A DNA stretch of 64,000 nt from Gossypium raimondii (Eukaryota; Streptophyta; Magnoliopsida; Malvales; Malvaceae). The stretch is from assembly GCF_025698545.1 (NCBI RefSeq), contig NC_068565.1, positions 5,704,001 to 5,768,000 of the forward strand, in the 5' to 3' direction. Shown here one piece after another: positions 47,378 to 57,924 of the stretch; position 1 is the stretch's first letter, and every line of letters begins with the position of its first letter. The notes under the pieces were generated by a model. It was given only the letters and a program-made list of their open reading frames with translations. It was not told the origin of the DNA and searched no databases. The translations under genes were made by a program, and so were the position numbers.

Positions 47378-49043
47378 GGTTGGGTTCTCCGCTTTGCTTT
47401 TGCTTTGTTAGTGTCGGCAATGGTTGCTACTACTAAGAGTGAAGTAAGGGAAGAAAGAAGAAACTGACAGAGGAGGATTTCACTAGGGTTTTTTTGACTT
47501 TTGCTTTTTATTAGGATATTGTTTTACTTTTTCTATAAAAAACCATATGCTTTTTTTATATTCTATCATATCTTTGAATAACGTGTAATGACCGAAAAAC
47601 CCATGCTAAGCTGCATTTTATGTTGTCTGGGTGTAACATACATACATTTATACATACACACTTGTATACTTACAAAGTCCAAATAACATAATGTGGCAAA
47701 TGAACGGTTCTATTATTAGTAGAACTACTGTCATTGGCTATGAAACACCAATTGAAGAAAGCTTGTGTTCAGAGAATGTTTCAATACTGCAATTCCCCAA
47801 AATATGAACACTGCACAATATCAGTTTATACATGTATATATATCTTTTCTGGTTACAATATCCCTAGCTCTGAGTTGCCTCATTGGGAAGCATTTTCTGT
47901 CAAATATATGCATCAGTTTTCTTATCTGTTTCCTAGTGGCTTTTGGTTCTTTTCTTCAATGGTCGGGTCTAAAGGCACTTTAGTGCATGCCACTGCAGAT
48001 ATTCCAGTTTTTGTTACTTGCATTATTCCTGCTTGAACTGATTTCAGCACAACTTCCAGCTTCAAAAGCTGCACTATTTCATGTTCTTGTTCCAAAATTA
48101 TGTGTTGGAATCTTCATGGTTTCCAAGATCAAACATGGGTAAGTGCTGCACTTGCTAATCTGCATGGCCATAAGGATTTCAAGCTCTGGGAATCTTTTCA
48201 TATTTGATTGTTTACCAAATCTGGTTTTTGTTAGATAGACATAATAACCCACAAACTAACCTTGGTACACAAAAAATGTCATAAAAACTGAACATTCTGA
48301 AACATCATAGGCATCAACACACATTTTATCAGTACAAAGCACAAATACAGCTTTCAAAGTTGGTTCCTATTTGTATAGAAACATTTCAGCTCAGAAGGAC
48401 ATCTAAAAGGACAAGATTTCATGATGTTAATCTCCCACCTTTCAAGGAATTAGATGCCAATGTGAATATAATGAATCAAATGATCTGAAACCCAGCTAAT
48501 GAAAATTTAAGAAGCAACGAACCATGGCTAATAGGTTTGAAGAAATGAGAAGGGACATTGATCAACCTTGAATATTGTATATTCAGTAAGCAACTATATG
48601 CAGCAGTAGTTTAATCAACAACAACAAACAAAAATTTCCCACTAACATGCATCTGCTGCATTGATCTATGTTACTCTCTTTCAGGTGCCCTGACATTAGG
48701 CTAAAACACTTTGAAACTGCATAACTATCACGAAGGAAGGTTATAAATTTGAAACAATGTTTACCACAAAGGTTATACTTTGAACCTTACACTTTGAAGG
48801 GTTTCATTAGGTATAATAAAAAGGATAAAAACTTATGTAATTATTTAGAAAAAGTACAATGGTTGTATCAGTATTTCATCCAAAACGGAAGGTTTCGACT
48901 AAGAAACTGCATAACTATCACGAAGGAAGGTTATAAATTTGAAACAATGTGGCGAAAGCAAAACATCAACATTTCCTCTTTGCAAATGAATTAAAACTAC
49001 AGAAGCTTATATATACCACTATATTGTTGAATTATCTCTACCA
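47378..49043. other. Intergenic region upstream of CARB
   Basis: The first 150 bp hold the CARB leader and promoter (minus strand). Open stretches near 47734-48036 lack family features. A perfect 48-bp direct repeat lies at 48713 and 48903. Confidence 0.45.
48713..48950 (+). repeat. Perfect 48-bp direct repeat pair (48713-48760 and 48903-48950)
   Basis: The block beginning GAAACTGCATAACTATCACG and ending TTGAAACAATGT is repeated exactly with an offset of 190 bp. Identity with no mismatch in non-coding DNA suggests a recent duplication. Confidence 0.9.
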
Positions 49044-50334
49044 TTATTGTTTATCATCAGGACTCTGATCCTCCCTTCTACTGGTCAATTCCATCCCTTC
49101 TGCAACATCTTCTTTCACTGAGCCTACATTCTCCTGACTTTTACTCTCATTTTCTTTACTAGAGGAGCCATCCATGAAGGAATTTAAGGCAAGCTGACCT
49201 GAATAAAGGAATAAGCCTAGAGAATTGATGCCGAAAACAAATGTGGCAAGGTAGCACAATCCATTCACAATAGTCCTGCAAATTACAAACATGTAAGGGA
49301 TAAAAACTACAAAGGTTTATAGCCAGGATCATAAAATGGAGTACTAGTTGAAAGGTACCTGATAGTAATTGTTATTTGTCGAACCTGCAAAGCATAAGGA
49401 TGAAAAATGTTTGAGAAAAAAAATGGTAAACACTCTCAAACAGGAAAGGGCACCACATACATGACTACTCAAAAGTTCAAAGAGTTAAAACAACTAGAAC
49501 AGATAAGAAAGAAAATAGTAAATGCAGGCATAGATTAGGGGATTGAAGGGACAAACCGAGAAATTATCCGAAACTGTTTGGCGATTAAGAGATGCCTCAA
49601 TAGTAGTGGTGAACTTATAAAGAATAAGAGTAATGACACCCGCAGCTATGCTTCCCAACAATGCTTGAACTGCTGAGGGTGTTGATGACTTGGTGTCGAT
49701 TGAAGCTGAACTAATTGCTTTCAAGTTATCTAGTGCCTCTTCCTTCAATGATTTCTTTGTATCTGATGACCTCAATCTCTAGTAACAAGAAAAGGTTCTC
49801 TTTAATATCTAACTTAATTCAAAACCACGCATTTGAAATGGAAAACAACAACAACAAATATCAGTGAAGTTTTAAGTTTTAATGGGAGATTGAAAGTTTA
49901 AACTTGAAACTCAAATTCAAATATACCCGATAAGGAAAACCCAATTCTTAATGCTAAGCAAAGTAGATACTGACCAGCTCTTTAGCACGCTTAGCACGGC
50001 GTCTAAGGGAACGAAACAGGAAGACCCCAATGGCACCAGTAAGCAAAACACTGGTGGCAGTTTGGAGAGGAGTGGGGTCATCATTTGTAGCGAAGATTGA
50101 AGTAGAAGTAGAAGATGGTGGTAGCTCAAAAGGTCCCTCTTCTTCCTCTTGGGTTTCTGCTATGGTGGTGATGGGTCCTTGAGCATGAGATAAGAATGGC
50201 CCAAGGTGGGGTTTGGAGTGGGCAGACAAAAAAGTGGGCTTTCGGAGAAGGAAGAGAGGGGAATAAGACGGGTTGTGAAGAGGAGGAAGGGAGAGAAGGG
50301 AAGGGGAGGAAAGGAGATGAAACGATGGAAGCAT
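49044..50334 (-). CDS. Plastid-targeted DUF3082 family membrane protein
   Basis: Four exons: 50334-49975, 49778-49557, 49384-49359 and 49275-49044, in phase, giving 279 residues. The start MLPSFHLLSSPSLLSLPP and following Ser/Pro/Leu-rich stretch, poor in acids for about 55 residues, is a likely chloroplast transit peptide. A first hydrophobic segment (TATSVLLTGAIGVFLF, about 92-107) is followed by a basic RSLRRRAKRAKEL. The conserved region has AVQALLGSIAAGVITLILYK, ASLNRQTVSDNFSVRQITIT and LCYLATFVFGINSLGLFLYS, the pattern of DUF3082, a family shared with cyanobacteria. The tail is acidic and hydrophilic. Function is unknown; I infer a thylakoid or envelope location. The 26-bp exon 3 is unusually small but needed for the frame. 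Confidence 0.82.
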
Positions 50335-50836
50335 TTGCAGAAGAGGGTTTCAGAAAGGTTTTAGTTTCAGGGAAGCTTGTTTGTCATGAAAATCTTTTTA
50401 CGGATTCTGGTATTTCTTTGAAGATTGGATTTGGAAATGAGAAGGTGAAGAAGCATTGTAGTGAGTAAAATATCTGTGGGATATTGTTGCTGTTGAAGTT
50501 GGATTTTGGGTCCCAGTTTGAAGGAGTTTTGAGTTTTCATCAACCTCAAATCTCAGGTTAAGTTGATTTTTCATAAATAATTGATTTAATCCAAAAACTT
50601 GGATGATATTAACTTAATCTTGTTTTACCCGCCAAAAATTAGTAAACTATAAAAATAGTTATTTTTGTTTGACTCAGATTATATTTTATTCATTTATATT
50701 TGAAATATTACGTTTTAGTCATTTACGTTACCGTTTTGTTACGAAATAGTCACCCTACCATTAAGCTTCATTACCTCCCTAACGGGGGGTCCTACGTGGC
50801 AGTCTAAATAGATTTTAAATGTCAACTTAAATGTAT
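50335..50836. other. Upstream region of the DUF3082 gene
   Basis: Leader and promoter of the minus-strand gene. From about 50690, motifs such as TTACCGTTTTGTTACGAAAT and CTAACGGGGGGTCCTACGTG resemble a repeat that also occurs around 55900-57250, so it is probably an old transposon piece. Confidence 0.4.
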
Positions 50837-51989
50837 TGTAACAGCCTGATTTTTCAATAGTGTCAGAAACAGTGGCTCGAGGCCAACAAATTCGGCGAGT
50901 AAGCTCGTAAATTTTATTATTTAATATTTACGAGTCAAATGTGGTTTTTAAAAGATTTTTTGAATTGGTAATTTATGTTTTATAATAAATTATTAAGTTC
51001 GAGTGGTAAAATTCTAGGTCAAGTGGTTTTAAAAAATGAGGTATCGAGACCTCATTTCTATAAACCGAGCTGTTACAGAGTGTCATTAAGATAGTATTAA
51101 AGTTTCGCTGAAAAATTTTAAATTTTTGATAGTTAATTAATTAAAAAAGACTAAATTGAAAAATGCATAAAACTTGCTGATTATAATAAATAAGTGATTA
51201 AATGGCTTGAATAATAAATAAAGAAAGACCTAAGTAATAATTAGACATAAGCAGAAAAAATAATAAAATAAAGCCATCTAATGGCAAATTTATAAATTTT
51301 ATGAAATTAAAATTACAAATTGAAATTTTAAGGTTTTCTAGACATTCTTCTTCAAAATTTCGGCCAAACAGCCATGGGAGAGAGAGTTTTAGCTGGTTTT
51401 CCATATTTTTGCTTCATGTGAGTCCAATTCTTACCCGTTTCTTGTAAATTTTATATTATTGAGATTGTTACAATTAGGTCTAACTAAATCTTACCTTAGT
51501 TTTTTTATTTTATTAAAAATTTTGGAAGTTACCATTGATGAATATTAGATGTTTTTGATGAAAACATGAATTTAGAACTTTAATTTAGTTGTATGATGAT
51601 TTTATAAAGTGATTTTGTTAAATATTGATTTTAGGATCAAATTGTGAAAAGGTTAAAATATTAGGGTTTGATAGTAAATTTCTGGTTATTAAGGGCTGTA
51701 TGATGGCCTAGAATATTTAGATAAATTATTGATTGAGAAAAATTGTTAATTTGATAGATTAACTAGTTAAGGGATTAAATTGCAAAAGTTGTAAAAGTTT
51801 GGAATAATTGTGTAAAGTTGAAAAATAAAAGGGTATTAATTGTGAAATGAATTGAAAATGAAATATATGCTAATGGATGAGTAATTTTATATTTTAGATC
51901 AAGATCCCGTAGATACTCGTGAAAAAAGAAAAATAGCAGAATAGTCTCTAAACTTCTACAATTACTACAATTTAATCCAGGTAAGTTCG
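50837..51989 (+). repeat. Gypsy-type LTR sequence
   Basis: It starts TGTAACAGCCTGATTTTTCA, then AAATTCGGCGAG, GAGGTATCGAGACCTCATTT and ATAGTATTAAAGTTTCG, blocks repeated in the same order at 53432-53924. It runs to the point where another LTR-like sequence starts with TGTTAGAGTATGCCC. No coding region was seen. Confidence 0.65.
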
Positions 51990-53430
51990 TGTTAGAGTAT
52001 GCCCAAAGATCAATCATGAAATGGTTGTAATAACATACTTGATTTATCATTTTTATTAATATAAGGCGTTACCATTATTATTTCAGTTTCTTTTCTGTGT
52101 GCTATTTTATAATAATGTCATGAGAATAATATGATTATTCTTAAAAGGTCCTTAGTCAAGTATTATTGTTGGCTAGGACAACAATAATGCATTAAGAATA
52201 ACATGTAGTTGATTGATGATAAAGAGTTGTCCTTGATATGGAATGTCAAAATTGATACACGAATATGTGTGTTAGAGAACAACATATTGGACTGACCCGT
52301 TATGAGTATGTTTCTTGGATTATTATGTAATTGTCACAACATTACTCATAGTGATTGGTATGTATATGATCCTCAGACTTGAGATCATCATAATCCCAAC
52401 ATCGTGAGTTGCATATTTTGATACAGCCAAACGTACACCGTAACTGGTTGTTTTATAAAGGCTGATGTTGGATATACCACGATCTGTGTAGAGGGATATG
52501 GTTGATCGATATAGGATAAGTCCCTCCTACATAATGGGAGTAATATCTTAGACCACTTGACTGAGTGAGACTAGAAATGCATGGTCATGCTCAAATAAGC
52601 TGATATGAGATGTCATACTTATTTGTATATCATAGTCTACTTAAGATATCAAGGAACATGGAATGGACTATGCAAGTGTGACTATTTCATGACTTGTGTC
52701 CAATTCAAAGATAAAGGACTTAAAGATTATTGCATGAAAGGTTAATCATAAAAATGTTATGTCGAATCATGATTTCTTGTGACTTAGGTAGCAATGATGC
52801 ATTGCTAGGTGCCACTCATTGTTTGTAACATTGGAATCGTTCTAGTATTACTACCAATGTTACAAGAACCTACAGGGTCACACCCTATAGTTGAAATGAA
52901 CGGAATAAAACATATTTGGTATTATGTTTGGTTGTCGCTTGAATTAAATTAATTATAGAATTAATTTAATTGGGTAATCAAATATCGAATACATTATATG
53001 TACAAGGTTGTTGTACGCATAATGAGAACATGAATTTGGTTCGTATATAAATTCAAATAAATATATAGTTTACCGAAATCATTATTATAATTAAGGTAAT
53101 TATAATTTTAGGTTTAAAATATTTTTATATTTATTTAATTTCTAGAAACCCTAAAATATATATATAAAATCCCGTTTTTTCTTTGCTTGGTGGGTCTAGC
53201 AGCTGTTAAAGCAAAGTCTTTTCCAAAACAGTTTTGGGGATTCCTTCCGTTCATTGTCAACTGGGTGGATTACGTAGAGGCCGGAGTCACAATAGATTGC
53301 AGCTCGGTTCGATAGTAGATTAGATTACTCGTTGCTGAGGTGTTGCTGTCTACTCAGAATAAATATTCGGTAATTTCGAAACCTTAATTTCACACTAATT
53401 CATTCCTCACACATGGATCCTGTAACAGCC
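51990..53430 (+). repeat. LTR retrotransposon-derived sequence, probably Ty1/copia LTR
   Basis: It starts TGTTAGAGTATGCCCAAAG and has a TATA-like TATATATATAAAATCCC near 53157. The long low-coding stretch (GTGACTTAGGTAGCAATGAT, GGGTCACACCCTATAG) looks like a copia LTR known to me from plant genomes, but this is from memory. The preceding GTTCG was not found at the other end, so the boundaries are tentative. Confidence 0.4.
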
Positions 53431-53431
53431 C

Positions 53432-53924
53432 GATTTTGGGTCTAGTCGGAACAGTAGTTTTGGGACCACAAATTCGACGAGGAAAAATGTAATGGCCTAA
53501 ATTTTCAGAGGTGTCGGAATGGTGATTCGAGATCACTAAATTCGACAAATGGGTAGAAAATATTATTAATTTAGTGAGTATAAGTTAAATGTGAAGTTAG
53601 GAAAATTTTTGAAATAGTGAATAGTGCACTAGAAATAAATATTAAAATAATTAGCATCGAAAATAAGGTATCGAGACCTCAAGGATTTTAAATCGAGCCA
53701 TAAATATTTTTATAAATATTTATGGAGCGTTAAAAAGTTAGTATTAAAGTTTCGTTAAGAAATTTTAAAGTTCCAATAATTAATTGAACAAAAAGGACTA
53801 AATTGCAACAAATGAAAAATTATGGGAAATGATTAAATAGCTTAAATGATAAAAGGAAGAGGACTTAAAAGGCAAATAGACCCAAGGTCTATTTGGGCTG
53901 GACGGCAAAGGCATGAAATCAGTA
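53432..53924 (+). repeat. Second Gypsy-type LTR sequence of the same family, cut short
   Basis: It opens TGTAACAGCCCGATTTTGGG and again near 53490 AATGGCCTAAATTTTCAGAG, followed by GGTATCGAGACCTCAAGG and GTATTAAAGTTTCGTTAAG. It parallels 50837-51300. It ends where the 46-bp tandem array begins. Confidence 0.6.
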
Positions 53925-54166
53925 ACAAAGTGATAAGTGGTAGCCTTAGCTACACTTATCTGATCAAGTGACAAAGTGATAAGTGGTAGCTTTAGCTACA
54001 CTTATCTGATCAAGTGACAAAGTGATAAGTGGTAGCCTTAGCTACACTTATCTGATCAAGTGACAAAGTGATAAGTGGTAGTGATAAGTGGTAGCCTTAG
54101 CTACACTTATCTGATCAAGTGACAAAGTGATAAGTGGTAGCCTTAGCTACACTTATCTGATCAAGG
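53925..54166 (+). repeat. 46-bp tandem array, five units, each able to fold as a hairpin
   Basis: Units start at 53925, 53971, 54017, 54063 and 54122 with ACAAAGTGATAAGTGGTAGC. Each carries GATAAGTGGTAGC, a 4-bp loop CTTA, and GCTACACTTATC, near-perfect reverse complements. Unit 4 has an extra 13-bp copy of GTGATAAGTGGTA. A partial unit follows at 54167. The copies are almost identical, so the array is young or homogenised. Confidence 0.93.
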
Positions 54167-54352
54167 ACAAGTGATAAGTGATCATACGTAATACCATAGT
54201 TATACTATGGCAAAGTGAAAGTGAAGTACTCAATTTTTCCGTAACCGTTCCCTAATTTGATTAAGGATGGTAAGTGACAAATTGACTCAAAAGAATTAAA
54301 GAAAATGGATAAGTGGTAGTGTATTTATACCAGGATGATGTTGTTATTCAAG

Positions 54353-54735
54353 CTAAAGTGATATTTTCATTGCACCGCATGGAAGATGAAATGTATGCAT
54401 CTTGGGTCTCCACCTCTCTATGAATGCGCTGATGAGTTTCGGGTCCAACTTGCATCCCTGGCCTATATTGGCCACGTGCCAAAAACCTGCTTCCCTTAAG
54501 TATTTTTCTATCAACGGTCATGGAGGGCCAGACATATTACGAATATAACATTGTAACACTCGATCTACAAGCTGTTATAAAAAATTATAAAATAAAAATT
54601 AATTAAAATTACATAAATGAAAAAAATATTAAATAATATTCAAAAATTGAAATTAACATTTACCATTTTCATTTGTTCGACGGAGATATGTTTATGATCA
54701 AGACGAATTAATTCCTCAGCCACAGCTAACACGAT
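54353..54735 (-). pseudogene. Plant mobile domain (PMD, MAIN-like) gene fragment
   Basis: Two exon-like pieces on the minus strand. Exon about 54735-54664 reads AEELIRLDHKHISVEQMKM with donor ATG|GTAAATG. Exon from 54571 (acceptor TTATAACAG) reads LVDRVLQCYIRNMSGPP, a TGA stop, then EKYLREAGFWHVANIGQGCK, LDPKLISAFIERWRP and MHTFHLPCGAMKISL before a TAG. This is the N-terminal part of the plant mobile domain, found in MAIN/MAIL proteins and spread by Mutator-like and Gypsy transposons. The in-frame stop, missing start codon and missing rest of the domain make it dead. Confidence 0.85.
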
Positions 54736-54889
54736 CAAATATTTTTGAAATTATAAAAAAAATAATACTAATTTAGAAAAAGATTAAAGGAAATAATTAA
54801 TTAAAGGGAGCTTTGAGAAATTTAGGGAGAAATGTGAGAGCTTTTTTGAGAAATTTGGAAGAAATGTTGTGTGAAAAAAATAGGAGGGG

Positions 54890-55225
54890 GGTTTTATAGT
54901 TTTTCTTTTGACCGTTGGACCCCCAAATGGTCAATATTTCAAATGACCTTTGGTAAAAAACACGGGATAAAACGCGTTCCTAAGGGAGCGATTTTGCTAC
55001 GTCAGTAAAGTGCGTCCATGTCAGCACATTTTGTGTTGACATGGCAAAATCACTCCTTCCGGGACGTGTTTTGCTGGAATTTCCCCCTAAAGTGCTCCCA
55101 CGTGGACGTGTTTTGGAGTTTTTGGTCCATTTCGATAAATAATGAAAAAAGTAGCCTATTTCCGTAAATAAAGTTGGAAATGGGCCTTTATTGGTAAAAT
55201 GGTCCAATACTTTCTTTTTATTTCT
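54890..55225 (-). repeat. Promoter and terminal sequence of the PMD-bearing element
   Basis: Upstream of the PMD fragment (minus strand) lies TATAAAACCCCCC at about 54898-54885, a TATA-like box, then ACGCG-containing GC-rich short motifs and a 29-bp hairpin (55016-55044, CCATGTCAGCAC / GTGTTGACATGG). AATGAAAAAAGTAGCCTATT near 55140-55160 matches the inner right arm of the Mutator-like element (24865-24885). This suggests the PMD fragment was carried by a related element whose other end is gone. Confidence 0.6.
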
Positions 55226-57819
55226 ATTTTTTGAGGAAAAAACTTAGAAAATATATGAAATTTTGATGATTCTAAAGTTTTTGGGTTTGTTCTATAATCG
55301 ATTAAGAGATAATAAAAATATGGTTTTGGTTTGAATCTAGGGCTGATCGATGAAGATTGAATTTTTTTTTGTATGAATATATGGAAGAATGATATGTGAA
55401 ATTTGTCCTCAAGAAAAACGTGTTGTCTACAGTAATGAGTTATATTAATTTATAAATTTCGGTATGCCTATTATATACAGTTGAAAAGGTATTTGAGTCC
55501 TCCTTTTAATGAGATTAACATAAGTGAATATGAGCCATATATGATTGGAAATATATCGAGTTTATTTTGCAATGGTTTAAATGGAGCTAGAATTTATTAG
55601 TAAGTGATTAGGCATAATAGTAAGGTACATTACATTCCTAAAGGGAGGATTCAAGTTCAAATCTTGGAGACGATATTGTTGAGAGGAACAATCACGAACC
55701 CTGAATATGACCGTAAAACGAACATGAAGAATATAAAAAAAAATGGAGCTAAAATTTGAATTATGCAATTGGGAGATGATAATTATGATATTAGCCATTT
55801 TTAGTAAATGTTGTTGAAGTTGCCTAACAACAACAACAATTTTGGAATTTTGTTGCACTTTATTCACAAGGAATCAAAATTTGAGAAACTTTTAAAAAAT
55901 AACAAATCAGTCCTTTTAACCTTTTTTCGTTACAGACGTAACGAAAAAGTGACATGGCATTTAATCGACTCCTTGCTACCATTAACCGGCCAATTGGAGG
56001 GTTAGCATCAGTTTAAGCAGTCTCATTTAAGAGTTTAGGGTTTAGACAGTGAAGAAGAAGAAGAAGAAGTGAAAAATTTTAAATCTCAATCTTTATGACT
56101 CAAATCTGAATCAACAAAACAAATAAAACGATGAAACCGAAACCCCCTAACATTAAAACACTTATTTAAGATCCGTCAGAGATATCTTAGTATTGTCAAA
56201 TAAGGGTGGCGGACGAATGGTGGTGGTGGGTTGGTGCATTGGTAGATGCCGGAAGAGTGTGGTCGTATGGCCTCTAGTAGTAATGATGGTGTAACGGGAG
56301 ATTCGTACAAAGCAACAAAGGCAAAGTTGTTGGCATCATGAAATATATCGAGGGAGAAAGAGTTGGAGGAAGAGTAAAGGAAGGCTGGGAGAAGGGATTG
56401 TTTGGAAGAATCCGAAAGTAAAGGCATTGTTGCAAAATTTGAGAAAAAATGTGTCAAAAATTTACCAATCTATATGACCATTTATGAACTCTTGCAAAGG
56501 TTAAGTGCTTTGCAACTAAGTTACCCATCTATATGCCTTTTCATCTATCGACTTTCACTTTAAGAGAAAACTCCTAAAAATATTAGAAACACAAAGAAAA
56601 ATTCGAAATCAAAATACCCCTATCTACCATCTCCATTACCAGATGTAGATAAAACTTTGGTCACCGCTTCTCCTCTATAGACGAAATAAAATTTTGAGAA
56701 ACCCGAATGAGATTTTAGATTGATGGAATGAGATTTTGAGAAACCCGGATGAGATTTTGGAGGTAATGGTGATATGCCATTGGTGATGAGTGGAGTTTTG
56801 GAGGTTGGGTTTACCTGGGTTTAGAAAGGAAAGTTTTAGTTTTGATGTTTCCTTACAAATTCACCTCTCTTGTCACCGAATGCCATATTAGAATAGGAAA
56901 AGCTAGCTAGCAATGAAAATGGCATTTTATTGATTCAGATCCGCCTCACTTGTTTCAGCATTTCCATTTCTTCTTTTTTCTTATTATTCTTCTTTTTTTA
57001 CAGTTTTGTTTGGTTCTTAAATTGAGTTTTCACTGTGGCTAGTTAACTGGCCATGTTAGCTAGTTAACGGGCCACGTCAGTCATCTTGTTAAGCCTGTAA
57101 CGGAAGATGTTAACGGATGACTAATTTGTCACTTTTCAATAATGTTAGTGACTGATTTGTTATTTTTTGAAAGTTAAGTGATTGAATTGAAATCAGAGTG
57201 ACTATTTTATCAGTTGTATCAAAGTTGAGTGACTGTTGGTGTAATTTACCTTTTTAAAAAATATATATAATGTTTTATTTATAAAATGCTTAGAACTACC
57301 TATAATCTCTCCCCAATCTTAAAATAAGAGGATAAACACACTTCAAAGTGCTCAAACCCACGTCCTCCAATACTGGCCTCCTATACTGACAACAATGCCA
57401 ATGTCAACCAAAGTAAGATCTAGTCTACCTAAATCTAAGATTTTTAAAGATAAAATATCATTAAGTCTAATTTCTAAATATTCAAACAGATCATGATTTT
57501 GACATTTGTAGCTTAAGATACGATTAATTTAGTATGTTTTGATTAAGTTAGTAGAATTATCGCGTATAAGGTTTTGAGTTATTTGGGATGATTGGTTTAT
57601 AAAATGAGATAAGTTTATTTATATGGTTTCCAATACATTTTAGCAATCTTAAATATAAGCTAAGTTCATGGCTAGTTTAAGGAGTTTAAATAAGTGATTT
57701 TGATATCCATTAAGTGTTTTGATACTCACCTAATATTTCTTAGATTTTGTGTATATTAGTTTTGTCCATTGGTTTCTTAAATTAGATAAAGTATACAAAT
57801 AAATTATTCTTTTAGAAAT
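55226..57819. other. Intergenic, transposon debris, no gene recognised
   Basis: Open stretches such as 56457-56176 (minus) have no family features. At 55900-57250 there are repeated phrases (AAGTGACTAATTTGTCAC type, TTAACGG, CCACGTCAG) and an end GTTGGTGTAATTTACC at about 57236, reminiscent of the element at 39538. A complete element with target duplication was not found. Confidence 0.4.
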
Positions 57820-57924
57820 ATTATTTGATACATTGCGAGTGGGATTTTTTAGACTCCACATGCGAGTTGAGGGTTTGCCTGCTTGTGGAGTCTAAAGAAC
57901 TCCATTAATAATGTATCAAATAAT
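57820..57924. repeat. Foldback: 41-bp inverted repeat arms with a 23-bp spacer
   Basis: The left arm 57820-57860 and right arm 57884-57924 match as reverse complements at about 34 of 41 positions. Both end blocks are strong: ATTATTTGATACATT outside and TTTAGACTCCACA inside. The transcript would form one long imperfect hairpin. It could be a tiny MITE or a small-RNA source; there is no target duplication I can be sure of. Confidence 0.8.

Noticed and set aside
47734-48036. Plus-strand frame of 100 codons upstream of CARB
   Set aside because: No family motif, AT-rich codon use and no splice context; treated as chance.
53925-54166. CRISPR-like array
   Set aside because: This is plant DNA; the units are contiguous with no unique spacers and no associated genes. 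It is a tandem repeat.
55600-55760. tRNA-derived SINE (GGATTCAAGTTCAAATCTTG resembles a box B)
   Set aside because: No convincing box A at the right distance, no poly-A or T tail with target duplication, and no second copy in the window.
56176-56457. Minus-strand frame of 93 codons with a plausible protein look
   Set aside because: No recognisable domain or splice partner, and it lies in repeat-like DNA, so it is not supported as a gene.
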